The notes beneath the pieces were generated by a model. The model was not told where the DNA came from. It did not search any database and was given only the letters and a program-made list of their open reading frames with translations. The translations under genes and the position numbers were made by a program. Below are positions 1 through 9,115 of a stretch of 60,016 bases of DNA, in pieces. Each line of letters opens with the position of its first letter. Position 1 is the first letter of the stretch. Source of the stretch: Brumimicrobium sp041655765 (GTDB lineage: Bacteria; Bacteroidota; Bacteroidia; Flavobacteriales_D; Crocinitomicaceae); the NCBI GenBank assembly GCA_041655765.1, contig JBBAEU010000014.1, positions 1 to 60,016 of the forward strand, given 5' to 3'.

Positions 1-1167
1 GAAATTTGTGAGGGATCTTCTACTACATTAACTGCAAGCGGAGCAACTGACTATGTTTGGTCTCCATCAGCTGGTTTGAGTTCAACAACTGGAGCATCTG
101 TTACAGCAAATCCTACTGTAACAACGATTTATACTGTAACAGGTACAGATATTAATGGATGTGAAAACACAGCACAAGTAGAAGTAACGGTAAATCCACT
201 TCCTACAGCAAGTATTACGGGGAATGCTGAAGTATGTCTTGGAGATGTTGGACCAACAATTACCTTTACTGGAGCAAACGGAACAGCACCTTATACTTTT
301 ACATACAACATAGATGGAGGACCTAACCAGACAGCTACTTCCACTGGAGATATTGCAACAGTCGCAGTTCCAACAACTACGGCTGGAACATTTATATATA
401 ATTTAGTTTCTGTAGAAGATGCAAGTTCTACTGCATGTAATCAAGTACAAACTGGCTCTGTAACAGTTACTGTCAATTCCCTTCCAATAGTTTTAGCATC
501 GGCAGATGATTCAGAAATCTGTGAAGGATCTTCTACCACATTAACTGCAAGCGGAGCAACTGACTATGTTTGGTCTCCATCAGCTGGTTTGAGTTCAACA
601 ACTGGAGCATCTGTTACAGCAAATCCTACTGGAACAACAACTTACACAGTAACTGGAACTGATGGAAATGGATGTGAAAATACAGCACAAGTAGAAGTTA
701 CTGTCAATTCCCTTCCAATAGTTTCAGTAAGCTCAGACATTGAAATTTGTGAGGGATCTTCTACTACATTAACTGCAAGCGGAGCAACTGACTATGTTTG
801 GTCTCCATCAGCTGGTTTGAGTTCAACAACTGGAGCATCTGTTACAGCAAATCCTACTGTAACAACGACTTATACTGTAACAGGTGTCGATGGGGATGGA
901 TGTGAAAATACCGCACAAGTAACAGTTATTGTCAACCCACTTCCAACAGTTTCAGTATTTGCATTAAATACAGAGATTTGTACAGGTTCATCTACCACAT
1001 TAATTGCTACTGGTGCAAGTACATACTCTTGGTCTCCATCAGCTGGTTTGAGTTCAACAACTGGGTCTTCTGTTACAGCAAATCCTACTGTAACAACGAC
1101 ATATACTGTAACTGGTACAGATATCAATGGATGTGAAAATACAGCACAAGTAGAGATAAGTGTAAAT
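1..1167 (+). repeat. Four near-identical 195-bp coding repeats
   Basis: Copies lie at 1-195, 514-708, 742-936 and 973-1167, each 65 codons, all in the same frame. Copies 1 and 3 are base-for-base identical over 127 bases (1-127 against 742-868), including synonymous sites. Copies 2 and 4 differ by scattered substitutions. Between copies 1 and 2 sits a different ~320-bp module (TASITGNAEVC...NLVSVEDASS). The DNA-level identity points to recent duplication or gene conversion and makes this tract prone to recombination and to assembly collapse. Confidence 0.9.
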
Positions 1168-2325
1168 CCATATCCTGACGCTTCTTTTACAGGATTAGAC
1201 AATGTATATTGTTCTTATGAAGGCTCATCAGTTTTAACTCCTGTGGAGAGTGGTGGAGTTTTTACTGGAAATGGAATAGTAAATGGGAATGAGTTTGATC
1301 CTGTGGTTGCAGGTGTTGGTCTTCACTTTATTACATATACTATACAAGGTGCTAATTTATGTGAATCCGTGAGTAATCAAATTGTTGAGGTGGTTAATCC
1401 TGCAGTTGCTTCTTTTATTGGTGTAAACACTCAATATTGTAATAATGACGCTCCTGTTTCATTAAATGCCATACCAACTGGAGGAGTATTTTCTATTGAT
1501 GGAGTTGTTGTGAATGATTTGAACCCGAGTAGTCTTGCTCCAGGAAATTATACTTTATCGTATGAGGTAAACGATGTAAATAATTGTTATACAAGTACAT
1601 CAAAATCTATTGAAATATTAGACAGTCCTGATGCTTCGTTTAGCGGGATAAACGTCAATTACTGTATAAATGATGCGCCAGTTAATATAACTTTAAATGA
1701 AGCAGATGGAGTTTTAACTGGTTCGGGTATTATTAATGAAACATTTAATCCATCGTTTGCGGGTGTTGGTTCATTCTTAATAACCCATACAATCTCCTAT
1801 GCGAACGGTTGTAATGATTCATATTCTACATTGGTAAATGTTTGGGATCTTCCTTTAGGAGATGTTACAGTATCTGGAGATACATTGATAGCAGAATATA
1901 CTGGAACTGGTGTGACATACCAATGGGTTGATTGTGAAACAAGTACAGTTATTCCAGGAGCAACGGGTCAAAAGTTCGAACCGACTAGTTCAGGAAATTA
2001 TGCCGTGATAATTAAAAATGGCGGTTGTGAAACAATTTCTGCATGTACCAAGATATCTGTCTCAGGTATTGATGAGTTAACAGCAGAAATTAATAATATT
2101 GTCGTTTACCCTAATCCTAATAAAGGTGTATTCATAATTAAATCTTCTGAAGAATTAAACGTAGAGGTATTCAATTCCGTGGGACAAATTGTGTATCAAG
2201 GAAACCAATATCCAGGAACTAATGAAATAAATTTAGGGTTTAAAGTTGAAACAGGATTATATGTTGTTAGAATGACTAATAAACAAGGATATTCTTATTA
2301 TGAAAATATTGTAATACAGAATTAA
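1..2325 (+). CDS. Repeat-rich T9SS cargo protein (adhesin-like), 5' end outside window
   Basis: The frame is open from the first base, so this is the C-terminal 774 residues of a larger gene; a TTG at 76 is an internal codon and not a convincing start. The protein is built of Ig/PKD-like beta-sandwich repeats rich in Thr, Ser and Gly, of the form EICEGSSTTLTASG...WSPSAGLS...TTTYTVTGTD.NGCENTAQV, followed by three more diverged units with paired cysteines (around bases 1170-1850). The last ~75 residues hold the T9SS type A sorting signal: VVYPNPNKG, then EVFNSVGQ, then GLYVVRM, ending in IVIQN. From family knowledge such proteins cross the outer membrane through the T9SS and are anchored on the surface or released. 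Adhesion is an inference from the repeats. It is followed after 79 bases by another T9SS cargo gene. Confidence 0.85.
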   Translation, partial: EICEGSSTTLTASGATDYVWSPSAGLSSTTGASVTANPTVTTIYTVTGTDINGCENTAQVEVTVNPLPTASITGNAEVCLGDVGPTITFTGANGTAPYTFTYNIDGGPNQTATSTGDIATVAVPTTTAGTFIYNLVSVEDASSTACNQVQTGSVTVTVNSLPIVLASADDSEICEGSSTTLTASGATDYVWSPSAGLSSTTGASVTANPTGTTTYTVTGTDGNGCENTAQVEVTVNSLPIVSVSSDIEICEGSSTTLTASGATDYVWSPSAGLSSTTGASVTANPTVTTTYTVTGVDGDGCENTAQVTVIVNPLPTVSVFALNTEICTGSSTTLIATGASTYSWSPSAGLSSTTGSSVTANPTVTTTYTVTGTDINGCENTAQVEISVNPYPDASFTGLDNVYCSYEGSSVLTPVESGGVFTGNGIVNGNEFDPVVAGVGLHFITYTIQGANLCESVSNQIVEVVNPAVASFIGVNTQYCNNDAPVSLNAIPTGGVFSIDGVVVNDLNPSSLAPGNYTLSYEVNDVNNCYTSTSKSIEILDSPDASFSGINVNYCINDAPVNITLNEADGVLTGSGIINETFNPSFAGVGSFLITHTISYANGCNDSYSTLVNVWDLPLGDVTVSGDTLIAEYTGTGVTYQWVDCETSTVIPGATGQKFEPTSSGNYAVIIKNGGCETISACTKISVSGIDELTAEINNIVVYPNPNKGVFIIKSSEELNVEVFNSVGQIVYQGNQYPGTNEINLGFKVETGLYVVRMTNKQGYSYYENIVIQN

Positions 2326-2404
2326 CAGAAAAAAGAGTGACAATACTAAATTTTTGGCTAATTTTAATATCGCAAAGTGGTTAAATACAATTCAAATTTT
2401 AAAG

Positions 2405-4621
2405 ATGATTAGAGGTTGTTTTCTTATAGTGTGTTTTATGTTGTTGAGCAATTTAGCTCAAGGGCAAGATGCTGGTCTTTCGGCACATACTTCACCAATT
2501 GACGGATGTGACAAGGCAGCAAGTGAGATGGTTACCATAGTTATTATAAACAACAGTACTGCTCCTTTTATTCCAGGAGGACAAATAACTGCGAATTATA
2601 CTATAGACGGTGGCGCTGTAGTTCAAGAATTAGTGTCTGCGCAAATCAATGTGGGTAGTACATTTAATTTTACTTTTTTTCAAAAAGCAGATTTGTCTGC
2701 ATGTAATCAGGACTATGAGATAAAAGTTTGGATTGATTATGGAGCAGATACCAACCCAAACAATGATACGTTAACATGGACTGTGAGGAATGATTGTACA
2801 ATTATTCCAGGACAAGTAGTCAATGATGAATTAGTTTGCTATGGTGATAATTCTAATACTTTATCGCTCGTTAGTTGGTCCAATGGAACAATTTCAAATT
2901 GGGTTTACTCTGAAGATAATGGTGCGACGTGGACGCAAATTGCAAATACAGGGACAACCCATACGTTTAATGATTTAACTGTTGATACACAATTTGCTGT
3001 TGAAATTGAGGGAGGATTTTGCAATAACGATAGATCTGATGTCGCAACAATAACAATACAGCCCAACCCAATTGCAGGGACTATCACAGGTCCTGATACA
3101 CTTTGTATATCATCAGCAAATGGAACTCTAACTCTTTCAGGAAATTCGGCTTCTATTTTGGATTGGGAATATTCAGAAGATAATGGAGGTACGTGGATCA
3201 GTACTGGAAATACTTCTACTACTGAGACTTTTACAGGTTTAACTCAGACTGTATTATACCGCGCGTTGATTGATGGTGGTGTTTGTGCAAATATTTATTC
3301 AAATGAATTTCAAGTTGCTATAGCACAACTAAGTGATGGAGGTGTATTAAGTCAAGATGAAACAATTTGTGAAGGAAATGATGCGAACTTGAGTCTAAAC
3401 GCTTATGTTGGTGATATTCAAAATTGGCAATTTTCTTCTGATGGAGTAGTATGGAACGATGTTAGCCCTATAAATACAGCAGATACATACAATACGGGAA
3501 GTTTATCTGCATCTACTTATTATAGAGTAAGAGTTAAAAATAGCGTCTGTGATATCGCGTTTAGTAATGAAGTACTAATTACTGTTGAACCTTTTGTGAA
3601 CGCAGGAACAATTAGCGGTAGCGATAGTTTATGTATCACTAATGCCACAGGAGTACTTACGTTGAGTGGCAACTCAGGTAGTGTAATAAATTGGGAATCT
3701 TCAACAGATGATGGATTAAATTGGAGTACTATTGCAAATATCACAACTACAGAGAATTATACAAGTCTCTCTACTACAACATGGTATAGAGCACTTATTG
3801 ATGGAGGTGCTTGTCCTGATGCTTATTCAGACACAGCATTTATTGTTATTTCTCAGAGTTCGGATGCCGGTAATTTACTCAGTGACACAATAGTTTGTGA
3901 AGGGGAAAGTGTAAATTTACAACTCATAAACAATATTGGCTCTGTCATTGACTGGGAAGAATCTTTAAACGGAACAGTTTGGACAAGTTTAAATAATACA
4001 ACTAATTCTTATCTTATCCCAAGTGTTACCGTAGCTAAAAGTTATCGTGTGATTGTAAAAAGTGGTGTGTGCGACGAAGATACAAGTAATCTTGTATTGG
4101 TTGATAAATTTAATTTGCCCATCGTTGATGCTGGTTTAGATCAAACAATTCTTGATGGTGATACAATTCAGCTTGACGGAAGTGGAGGTCTTATAGGAGT
4201 ATGGACACCAGGGACTAATTTGAGTGATTCTACAGTTTATAACCCATTGGCTTACCCGAATACAACAACAACTTATACATTAACTGCTATTAGTGCCGAT
4301 GGATGTATAAACAGCGATGAGGTAGTTATTACAGTAAACCCAGGTATTCCACCCATTGATGTGAAAAATTTAATTACGCCAAACAACGACGGAGCAAATG
4401 ATACATGGATAATTATAGGAATGGAGGCCTATCCGAATGTCGCTGTTAAAGTTTATAATATTTATGGAATGTTGGTTTACGAAAATGAAAATTATGCCAA
4501 TGATTGGAGTGGAGATTATAAAAATAAAGAATTACCGAGTGGCGTTTACTGGTATTTTGTAGAATTAGGAGGTACAGACGATGTTCTGAAAGGAAATTTA
4601 ACAATTTTGAAAGATGAGTAA
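2405..4621 (+). CDS. T9SS type B (gliding motility-associated C-terminal domain) cargo protein
   Basis: 738 residues from the ATG at 2405. An upstream TTG at 2354 would lengthen the frame, but the ATG gives a clean signal peptide (MIRGCFLIVCFMLL...LAQGQ). After ~110 residues comes a series of Ig-like units of ~85 residues with a recurring pattern: GTI.G.D.LC, LTLSGNS, NWE.S.D.G..W, TTE.YT.L, YRALIDGG.C. The last ~88 residues (651-738) are the type B / CHU_C domain: LITPNNDGANDTW, VKVYNIYGMLVYE, DWSGDYKN, LPSGVYWYFVELG. Type B cargo such as SprB is exported by the T9SS with help from a PorP/SprF partner, and such a gene starts here with an 8-bp overlap. Surface adhesin or motility-related filament is the likely role; the substrate is unknown. 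Confidence 0.85.
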   Translation: MIRGCFLIVCFMLLSNLAQGQDAGLSAHTSPIDGCDKAASEMVTIVIINNSTAPFIPGGQITANYTIDGGAVVQELVSAQINVGSTFNFTFFQKADLSACNQDYEIKVWIDYGADTNPNNDTLTWTVRNDCTIIPGQVVNDELVCYGDNSNTLSLVSWSNGTISNWVYSEDNGATWTQIANTGTTHTFNDLTVDTQFAVEIEGGFCNNDRSDVATITIQPNPIAGTITGPDTLCISSANGTLTLSGNSASILDWEYSEDNGGTWISTGNTSTTETFTGLTQTVLYRALIDGGVCANIYSNEFQVAIAQLSDGGVLSQDETICEGNDANLSLNAYVGDIQNWQFSSDGVVWNDVSPINTADTYNTGSLSASTYYRVRVKNSVCDIAFSNEVLITVEPFVNAGTISGSDSLCITNATGVLTLSGNSGSVINWESSTDDGLNWSTIANITTTENYTSLSTTTWYRALIDGGACPDAYSDTAFIVISQSSDAGNLLSDTIVCEGESVNLQLINNIGSVIDWEESLNGTVWTSLNNTTNSYLIPSVTVAKSYRVIVKSGVCDEDTSNLVLVDKFNLPIVDAGLDQTILDGDTIQLDGSGGLIGVWTPGTNLSDSTVYNPLAYPNTTTTYTLTAISADGCINSDEVVITVNPGIPPIDVKNLITPNNDGANDTWIIIGMEAYPNVAVKVYNIYGMLVYENENYANDWSGDYKNKELPSGVYWYFVELGGTDDVLKGNLTILKDE

Positions 4622-6023
4622 AAGTGTTTTAAATATTATTTTGGTTCTTTTACTTTTTGCTATTAGTGATGCAAAAGCTCAACAGGTTCCATTTTACAAT
4701 CATTACATGACAAACCCGGTGGTGTATAACCCTGCGTTTGCTGGTCTTGATGATAATTTGAATATATACCTAACTCGGGGACAAAGATACATGGGAGTAG
4801 GTACTGGAGCGGTAGAAAACACCCTTTCCTTGGAAGGTAAATTTTTTATACCAAACTCTGGATTTGGTTTATTTGTTGGTCACCAATCCGCAGGACCTTT
4901 AAATCAATTAAGCGTAAAAATGGATTATGCTTATCATGTAAAGTTTGGAGAAGAACACAGTCTTGGATTGGGTGTGAGCGTTGGGTACTTAGAGAATAGA
5001 TTAAGAACAGATCAATTTAACATCCTTCATGAGCAGGATCCATTCTTGCTTGGAATGAGAAATTTTAAGCCTTCATTTGATTTAAATGCGGGTTTACTTT
5101 ACAGATTTAATCATTTAAGGGTTGGCTTTTCTATTCCACAAATAATAGGTAATAAAGTGAAATTTTCTGATGAAAAAACAAGGGGATATTATACTTTAGC
5201 AAGACATATGCTAGCGACTGCTTCTTATGATTTTATATTCCCCTCAATGGAGGATGTTACACTTACACCGCATGCACTACTTCGATTTGTCCCAGGTGCT
5301 CCTATGCAATACGATTTTGCCCTGCAAGTTGCCTACAAAAATATAGGATGGTTTTCTACTACCTATAAATCGGATTATGCTGTTCAGTTTAATTTAGGAT
5401 TTCACATCTTAAAACAACTACACGTAGGATATAGCTATGAATGGGTAGTGGGTTCTGCAAAAAATTATTATTCTGGTGTTAATCATGAATTCTTATTGGG
5501 ATATTCGTTTAACATGAAAAAACCTGAAGTACAAATAAGAGTTGAAACCCAAAAAGTAGAAGTTCCAGATTCGAGTGTTATTAAGGAGAATGAGGAATTA
5601 AGGCGTCAATTGAAAGCAAAAGAAGATTTAGAAAGAAGGTTGAGAGAAGAATTAGCACTTAAAAAAGAAATTGAGGCAGAAGAAAGTATTAATAAAGTAG
5701 ATACTGTGTACGAAGAGGAAATAGATAGAAGTAGTGTCGTTAGTTCTTTTGATAACCAAACATTTATTAATGTGGACGGTACAGATGCACCCCATGGTTA
5801 TTATGTGGTTGTAGGGGTTTATTCTGATATGAATAACCTTAGAAATAGCATGGAAAATTTGCGTGCTACATATCCAGATGTTTATTACATCATTAATACT
5901 GAAAAGCATAATTATAACTATATCATTATTAAATACACATTAAACCTGAATGAAGCATTGAAAACATGGAGAGACTATGCGAATTCAACAGGTGATAAAG
6001 TATGGATTTTAGATTATAAATAA
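4614..6023 (+). CDS. PorP/SprF family T9SS outer-membrane protein with coiled-coil and SPOR-like C-terminus
   Basis: 469 residues; start ATG overlaps the preceding stop by 8 bp, implying translational coupling with the type B cargo gene. Residues 1-22 are a signal peptide (ending DAKAQ). The barrel region begins with the typical PorP/SprF opening QQVPFYNHYMTNPVVYNPAFAG and continues to about residue 315 (GVNHEFLLGYSFNM). Family members usually stop near 300 residues; this one continues with a charged, Glu/Lys/Arg-rich probable coiled coil (~316-370) and a last domain (392-469) that reads as SPOR-like: GYYVVVGVYSDMNN..., ...NYIIIKYT, ...EALKTWRDYA..., KVWILDY. SPOR domains bind peptidoglycan, so the tail may tie the barrel to the cell wall; that part is inference. 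Paired with 2405-4621 it is probably its dedicated export or anchoring partner. Confidence 0.85.
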   Translation: MSKSVLNIILVLLLFAISDAKAQQVPFYNHYMTNPVVYNPAFAGLDDNLNIYLTRGQRYMGVGTGAVENTLSLEGKFFIPNSGFGLFVGHQSAGPLNQLSVKMDYAYHVKFGEEHSLGLGVSVGYLENRLRTDQFNILHEQDPFLLGMRNFKPSFDLNAGLLYRFNHLRVGFSIPQIIGNKVKFSDEKTRGYYTLARHMLATASYDFIFPSMEDVTLTPHALLRFVPGAPMQYDFALQVAYKNIGWFSTTYKSDYAVQFNLGFHILKQLHVGYSYEWVVGSAKNYYSGVNHEFLLGYSFNMKKPEVQIRVETQKVEVPDSSVIKENEELRRQLKAKEDLERRLREELALKKEIEAEESINKVDTVYEEEIDRSSVVSSFDNQTFINVDGTDAPHGYYVVVGVYSDMNNLRNSMENLRATYPDVYYIINTEKHNYNYIIIKYTLNLNEALKTWRDYANSTGDKVWILDYK

Positions 6024-6032
6024 TTATATGAA

Positions 6033-8285
6033 ATGATTAAAAATATTAAATTTAAAACTCGTTGGATTGTTACGGTTTGTTTGTTCTTTGTAATAAACTT
6101 TATTTCTTCACAAGAAACCTATATTTACGATGATTCTATTAATGTCGTTAAAAATAGCGAACAAATAGATTTACCTTGGGCTGGAGGGCTGAATCATCCT
6201 CAATTCTCTAAAATGGACATAAATTTTGATGGTGTTGAAGAGTTAATAGCCTATGAACCTGAAAACAACTTATTCCACGTTTTTAAAATTATCGATGACA
6301 ACGGTGTCATAAAATATCCATACATCTATAATGGACAAAGGTTTTTTCCAAATGATATTTCTGAAAGAGTGCTCTTAGTAGATTATGACCAAGATGGTAG
6401 AAGAGATTTGTTCACGTTTGCAGAAGGAAATGGAATTAAAGTTTATCGCAACATAAGTACTGAAGCAGATGGAATCAAATGGGAGTTGGTTGCAGACCCA
6501 ATCTACTCTGAGAAAAATGGAGTAGATGAATTGCTTTTTGTTAACCACAATGAAATGCCTGCTTATGTTGATGTTGATGGAGATGGAGATTTAGATATCT
6601 TAACTTTCCACTTTGGGCTAAAAAGCGTTGATTTTCACAAAAATATGTCCATGGAAACCTATGGCATCCCAGATTCTTTACTGTTCGTCGTCAAAAGTGA
6701 ATGTTGGGGTGGGTTTATGGAAAGAGGACATAATAATGACATCGAATTAAACTCTACAACTTATCCTTGTGGAACAAATCCAATTCCTCCTTTTACGGGA
6801 TATGAAGGTCATGAAGTGAAAGCGCGTCATCAAGGTGGTGGCTCTCTTCTTATTTTTGATTATGATGGAGATGGCTTGATGGATGCTTTGGTTGGTGATG
6901 TGGACTATAATAATATGACAATCATCATTAATGGTGGACATGACTCGAATGATATTCCTTTGATGACGAGTTTTGACAATCAATTTCCAAATTATGATAC
7001 ACCTCTTGATTTATCCAATTTTCTTACAGCTTATTTTGAAGATGTGGATTTAGATGGAGTGAAAGATTTAATTGTTTCTACTTCCTACATAGGTTTATCT
7101 GATAATACCAGTAGTGTCTGGTTATATAAAAATACAGGTACAAACGAACATCCAATTTTTGAATTGCAGACAAAGAGCTTTCTACAAGAAAGTATGATTG
7201 AAAACGGTAATAATTCAATCCCTATTTTTGTGGATATAAATAATGATGGGTTAACAGACTTATTAGTGGCAAACCAATATAATTTCAATGATGCAGGAAA
7301 TACCACACGTGTGAATTATTACAGAAATATTGGGAGCGAGGAAGACCCTGTATTTGAGTTGTTTAATAATGATTGGAATGGGTTTTCTATAAGTGGATTG
7401 CCTACTAAAGTGGTTCCTACTTTTGGCGATTTGGATGGAGATGGTGACCTTGATATGATTGTAGGCGTGAGTAATGGTAAACTTTTTTATTATGAAAATG
7501 GAGGAGGTAGTGGTGCCATGAATTTTAACATCTCTCAAGTTCTACTACAAAACCATGTTGGAGACGAAATTTTTGTAACTGCTTTTGCAATTCCTGTACT
7601 TTACGATTTTGACAATGACGGATTGTTAGATTTAGTAGTTGCTCAAGGTGCTGGACCTTTACTCTACTTTAAAAATGTTGGAACAGCACAAAATTTTGCA
7701 TTTCAATTGATGAATTCTAACTTTGGAAACATAGACTTTACCTTTGGTCAATATACTTCAACCATTTGCTATCCACACTTTTATGAGGAGGATGGTGAAA
7801 CTACTTTGCTTTTGGGGATGAGAGATGGGAAAATCCGAAAATATCAATCAATTGATGATAATCTTACTTCTGGTACTTTCTCTTTATCTGATAATATATT
7901 CGCAGGAATAGACGTTAAAAGTGGCGCAGCTCCAATGTTAAACGACATTAAAAACAATGGTTCGCCAATGCTTTTTGTTGGTATGGGAACAGGTGGGATT
8001 TGGAGTTTTAGTCTTGGTATAGACTCAACTGCATCTATTATAGAAGAAGATTTATATATGAATCATGAGGAGTTAGTTATTTATCCAAATCCTGTTTCTA
8101 ATTCGTTCCAGATAAAATCAACAGAATCAATAAATGAAGTAGCTATTTATTCGATAGCTGGGCAAAAACTGGAAACTTGGAAAGGTCAAAAAAAATATAA
8201 TGTTTTGGGCTATCCAGAAGGAATATATTTTGTTAAAATCAATACAGCTAAACGAGAAAAAACTATCAAGATTGTGATTCAATAA
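6033..8285 (+). CDS. FG-GAP/VCBS repeat protein with T9SS type A sorting domain
   Basis: 750 residues, 9 bp after the PorP/SprF gene and probably in the same operon. A hydrophobic N-terminus (WIVTVCLFFVINFISSQ) acts as signal peptide. At least eight calcium-loop-like motifs are spread through the chain: DINFDGVEEL, DYDQDGRRDL, DVDGDGDLDIL, DYDGDGLMDAL, DVDLDGVKDL, DINNDGLTDLL, DLDGDGDLDMI, DFDNDGLLDLV. This is the FG-GAP/VCBS beta-propeller signature, giving one or more calcium-stabilised propellers. The C-terminus carries a type A sorting signal: LVIYPNPVSNSFQIKS, VAIYSIAGQKLE, PEGIYFVKI. It is expected to be exported by the T9SS and surface-attached. Ligand is unknown; integrin-like propellers often bind proteins or polysaccharides. 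Confidence 0.85.
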   Translation: MIKNIKFKTRWIVTVCLFFVINFISSQETYIYDDSINVVKNSEQIDLPWAGGLNHPQFSKMDINFDGVEELIAYEPENNLFHVFKIIDDNGVIKYPYIYNGQRFFPNDISERVLLVDYDQDGRRDLFTFAEGNGIKVYRNISTEADGIKWELVADPIYSEKNGVDELLFVNHNEMPAYVDVDGDGDLDILTFHFGLKSVDFHKNMSMETYGIPDSLLFVVKSECWGGFMERGHNNDIELNSTTYPCGTNPIPPFTGYEGHEVKARHQGGGSLLIFDYDGDGLMDALVGDVDYNNMTIIINGGHDSNDIPLMTSFDNQFPNYDTPLDLSNFLTAYFEDVDLDGVKDLIVSTSYIGLSDNTSSVWLYKNTGTNEHPIFELQTKSFLQESMIENGNNSIPIFVDINNDGLTDLLVANQYNFNDAGNTTRVNYYRNIGSEEDPVFELFNNDWNGFSISGLPTKVVPTFGDLDGDGDLDMIVGVSNGKLFYYENGGGSGAMNFNISQVLLQNHVGDEIFVTAFAIPVLYDFDNDGLLDLVVAQGAGPLLYFKNVGTAQNFAFQLMNSNFGNIDFTFGQYTSTICYPHFYEEDGETTLLLGMRDGKIRKYQSIDDNLTSGTFSLSDNIFAGIDVKSGAAPMLNDIKNNGSPMLFVGMGTGGIWSFSLGIDSTASIIEEDLYMNHEELVIYPNPVSNSFQIKSTESINEVAIYSIAGQKLETWKGQKKYNVLGYPEGIYFVKINTAKREKTIKIVIQ

Positions 8286-8395
8286 TTGTAAGCGTTTTAC
8301 TTAAACGGGAGTATCTTATATATCCCAGCTCTTTCAAAACAGTTTATACATTTTGTGGGGTTCGTATTATTCTGATAGACTTTTCAGTGTAAAGA

Positions 8396-9115
8396 CTACT
8401 TCACAAATCTAAATTTGAAGATACAATAAATCGCCCTAACCCCATCTTTCCAACCAATCTTTTTCCCTTCTTCGTAAGTTCTTCCATAATATGAAATTCC
8501 TACTTCGTAGATTTTAACTTTTGGAACCCTTGCTAACTTAGCAGTAATTTCTGGTTCAATTCCAAAACGATTTTCTGTGATGGTAATTTGTTTTGCAATA
8601 GTAGTGCGCATCAACTTATAACATGTCTCCATATCCGTTAAATTCAGATTGGTCATCATGTTAGAAAGGAAGGTTAAAAATTTATTTCCAATGGAATGCC
8701 AGAAAAACAAAATTCTGTGTGGATTACTTCCCATAAATCGTGAACCATAAACAACATCAGCATTATCCATAAAGATTGGTTTCAAAAGTCGATTGTAATC
8801 CTCTGGGTCATACTCTAAATCTGCGTCTTGAATAAGTACATAATCTCCAGTAGCTTCTTGGATTGCTCGGCTAATGGCTGCGCCTTTCCCTTGGTTTTTT
8901 TCCTGTGAAAATAAAAAAATCGGAAAATCGAGGTTGTTTTTCTTATATTCTTCAATCCTTTCAACTGTATTGTCAAAAGAGGCATCATTCACTATAATAA
9001 CTTCTTTCTCAATATCATTCTCTAACTTTACGGCTTTAATTCTATCAAGTATTAAGTGAATCGTTGGTCCTTCATTATATGCAGGAATAAGTATTGACAG
9101 TTTTTTAATGGGCAT
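8396..9115 (-). CDS. Family 2 glycosyltransferase (dolichyl/polyprenyl-phosphate sugar synthase-like)
   Basis: 239 residues, a cytoplasmic GT-A enzyme. N-terminal nucleotide-binding strand LSILIPAYNEG, acceptor-side VNDASFDNT, NQGKGAAI, and the metal-binding DxD motif D97-A-D99 followed by LEYDPEDY. YGSRFMG and ETCYKLMR are typical of the DPM1-like subgroup, which transfers a sugar to a polyprenyl phosphate; no C-terminal membrane segments are present. Its start overlaps the stop of the upstream membrane protein gene by 11 bp, so the two are translationally coupled; the pair (GT2 making lipid-linked sugar, GT-C using it) is a sensible biochemical unit. The sugar is not readable from sequence. 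Confidence 0.85.
   Translation of the reverse strand: MPIKKLSILIPAYNEGPTIHLILDRIKAVKLENDIEKEVIIVNDASFDNTVERIEEYKKNNLDFPIFLFSQEKNQGKGAAISRAIQEATGDYVLIQDADLEYDPEDYNRLLKPIFMDNADVVYGSRFMGSNPHRILFFWHSIGNKFLTFLSNMMTNLNLTDMETCYKLMRTTIAKQITITENRFGIEPEITAKLARVPKVKIYEVGISYYGRTYEEGKKIGWKDGVRAIYCIFKFRFVK

Noticed and set aside
1..1167. CRISPR-like repeats at the start of the window
   Set aside because: Units are 195 bp, in frame, and code for protein; there are no short repeats with unique spacers.
870..1202. Open frame on the minus strand across the adhesin repeats
   Set aside because: It mirrors the Thr/Val-rich coding repeats and has no independent start context or family motif.
8286..8395. Terminator between the convergent genes at 8285 and 8396
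   Set aside because: Only a weak GGGA/TCCC pairing is seen and no T-run follows it in either direction.
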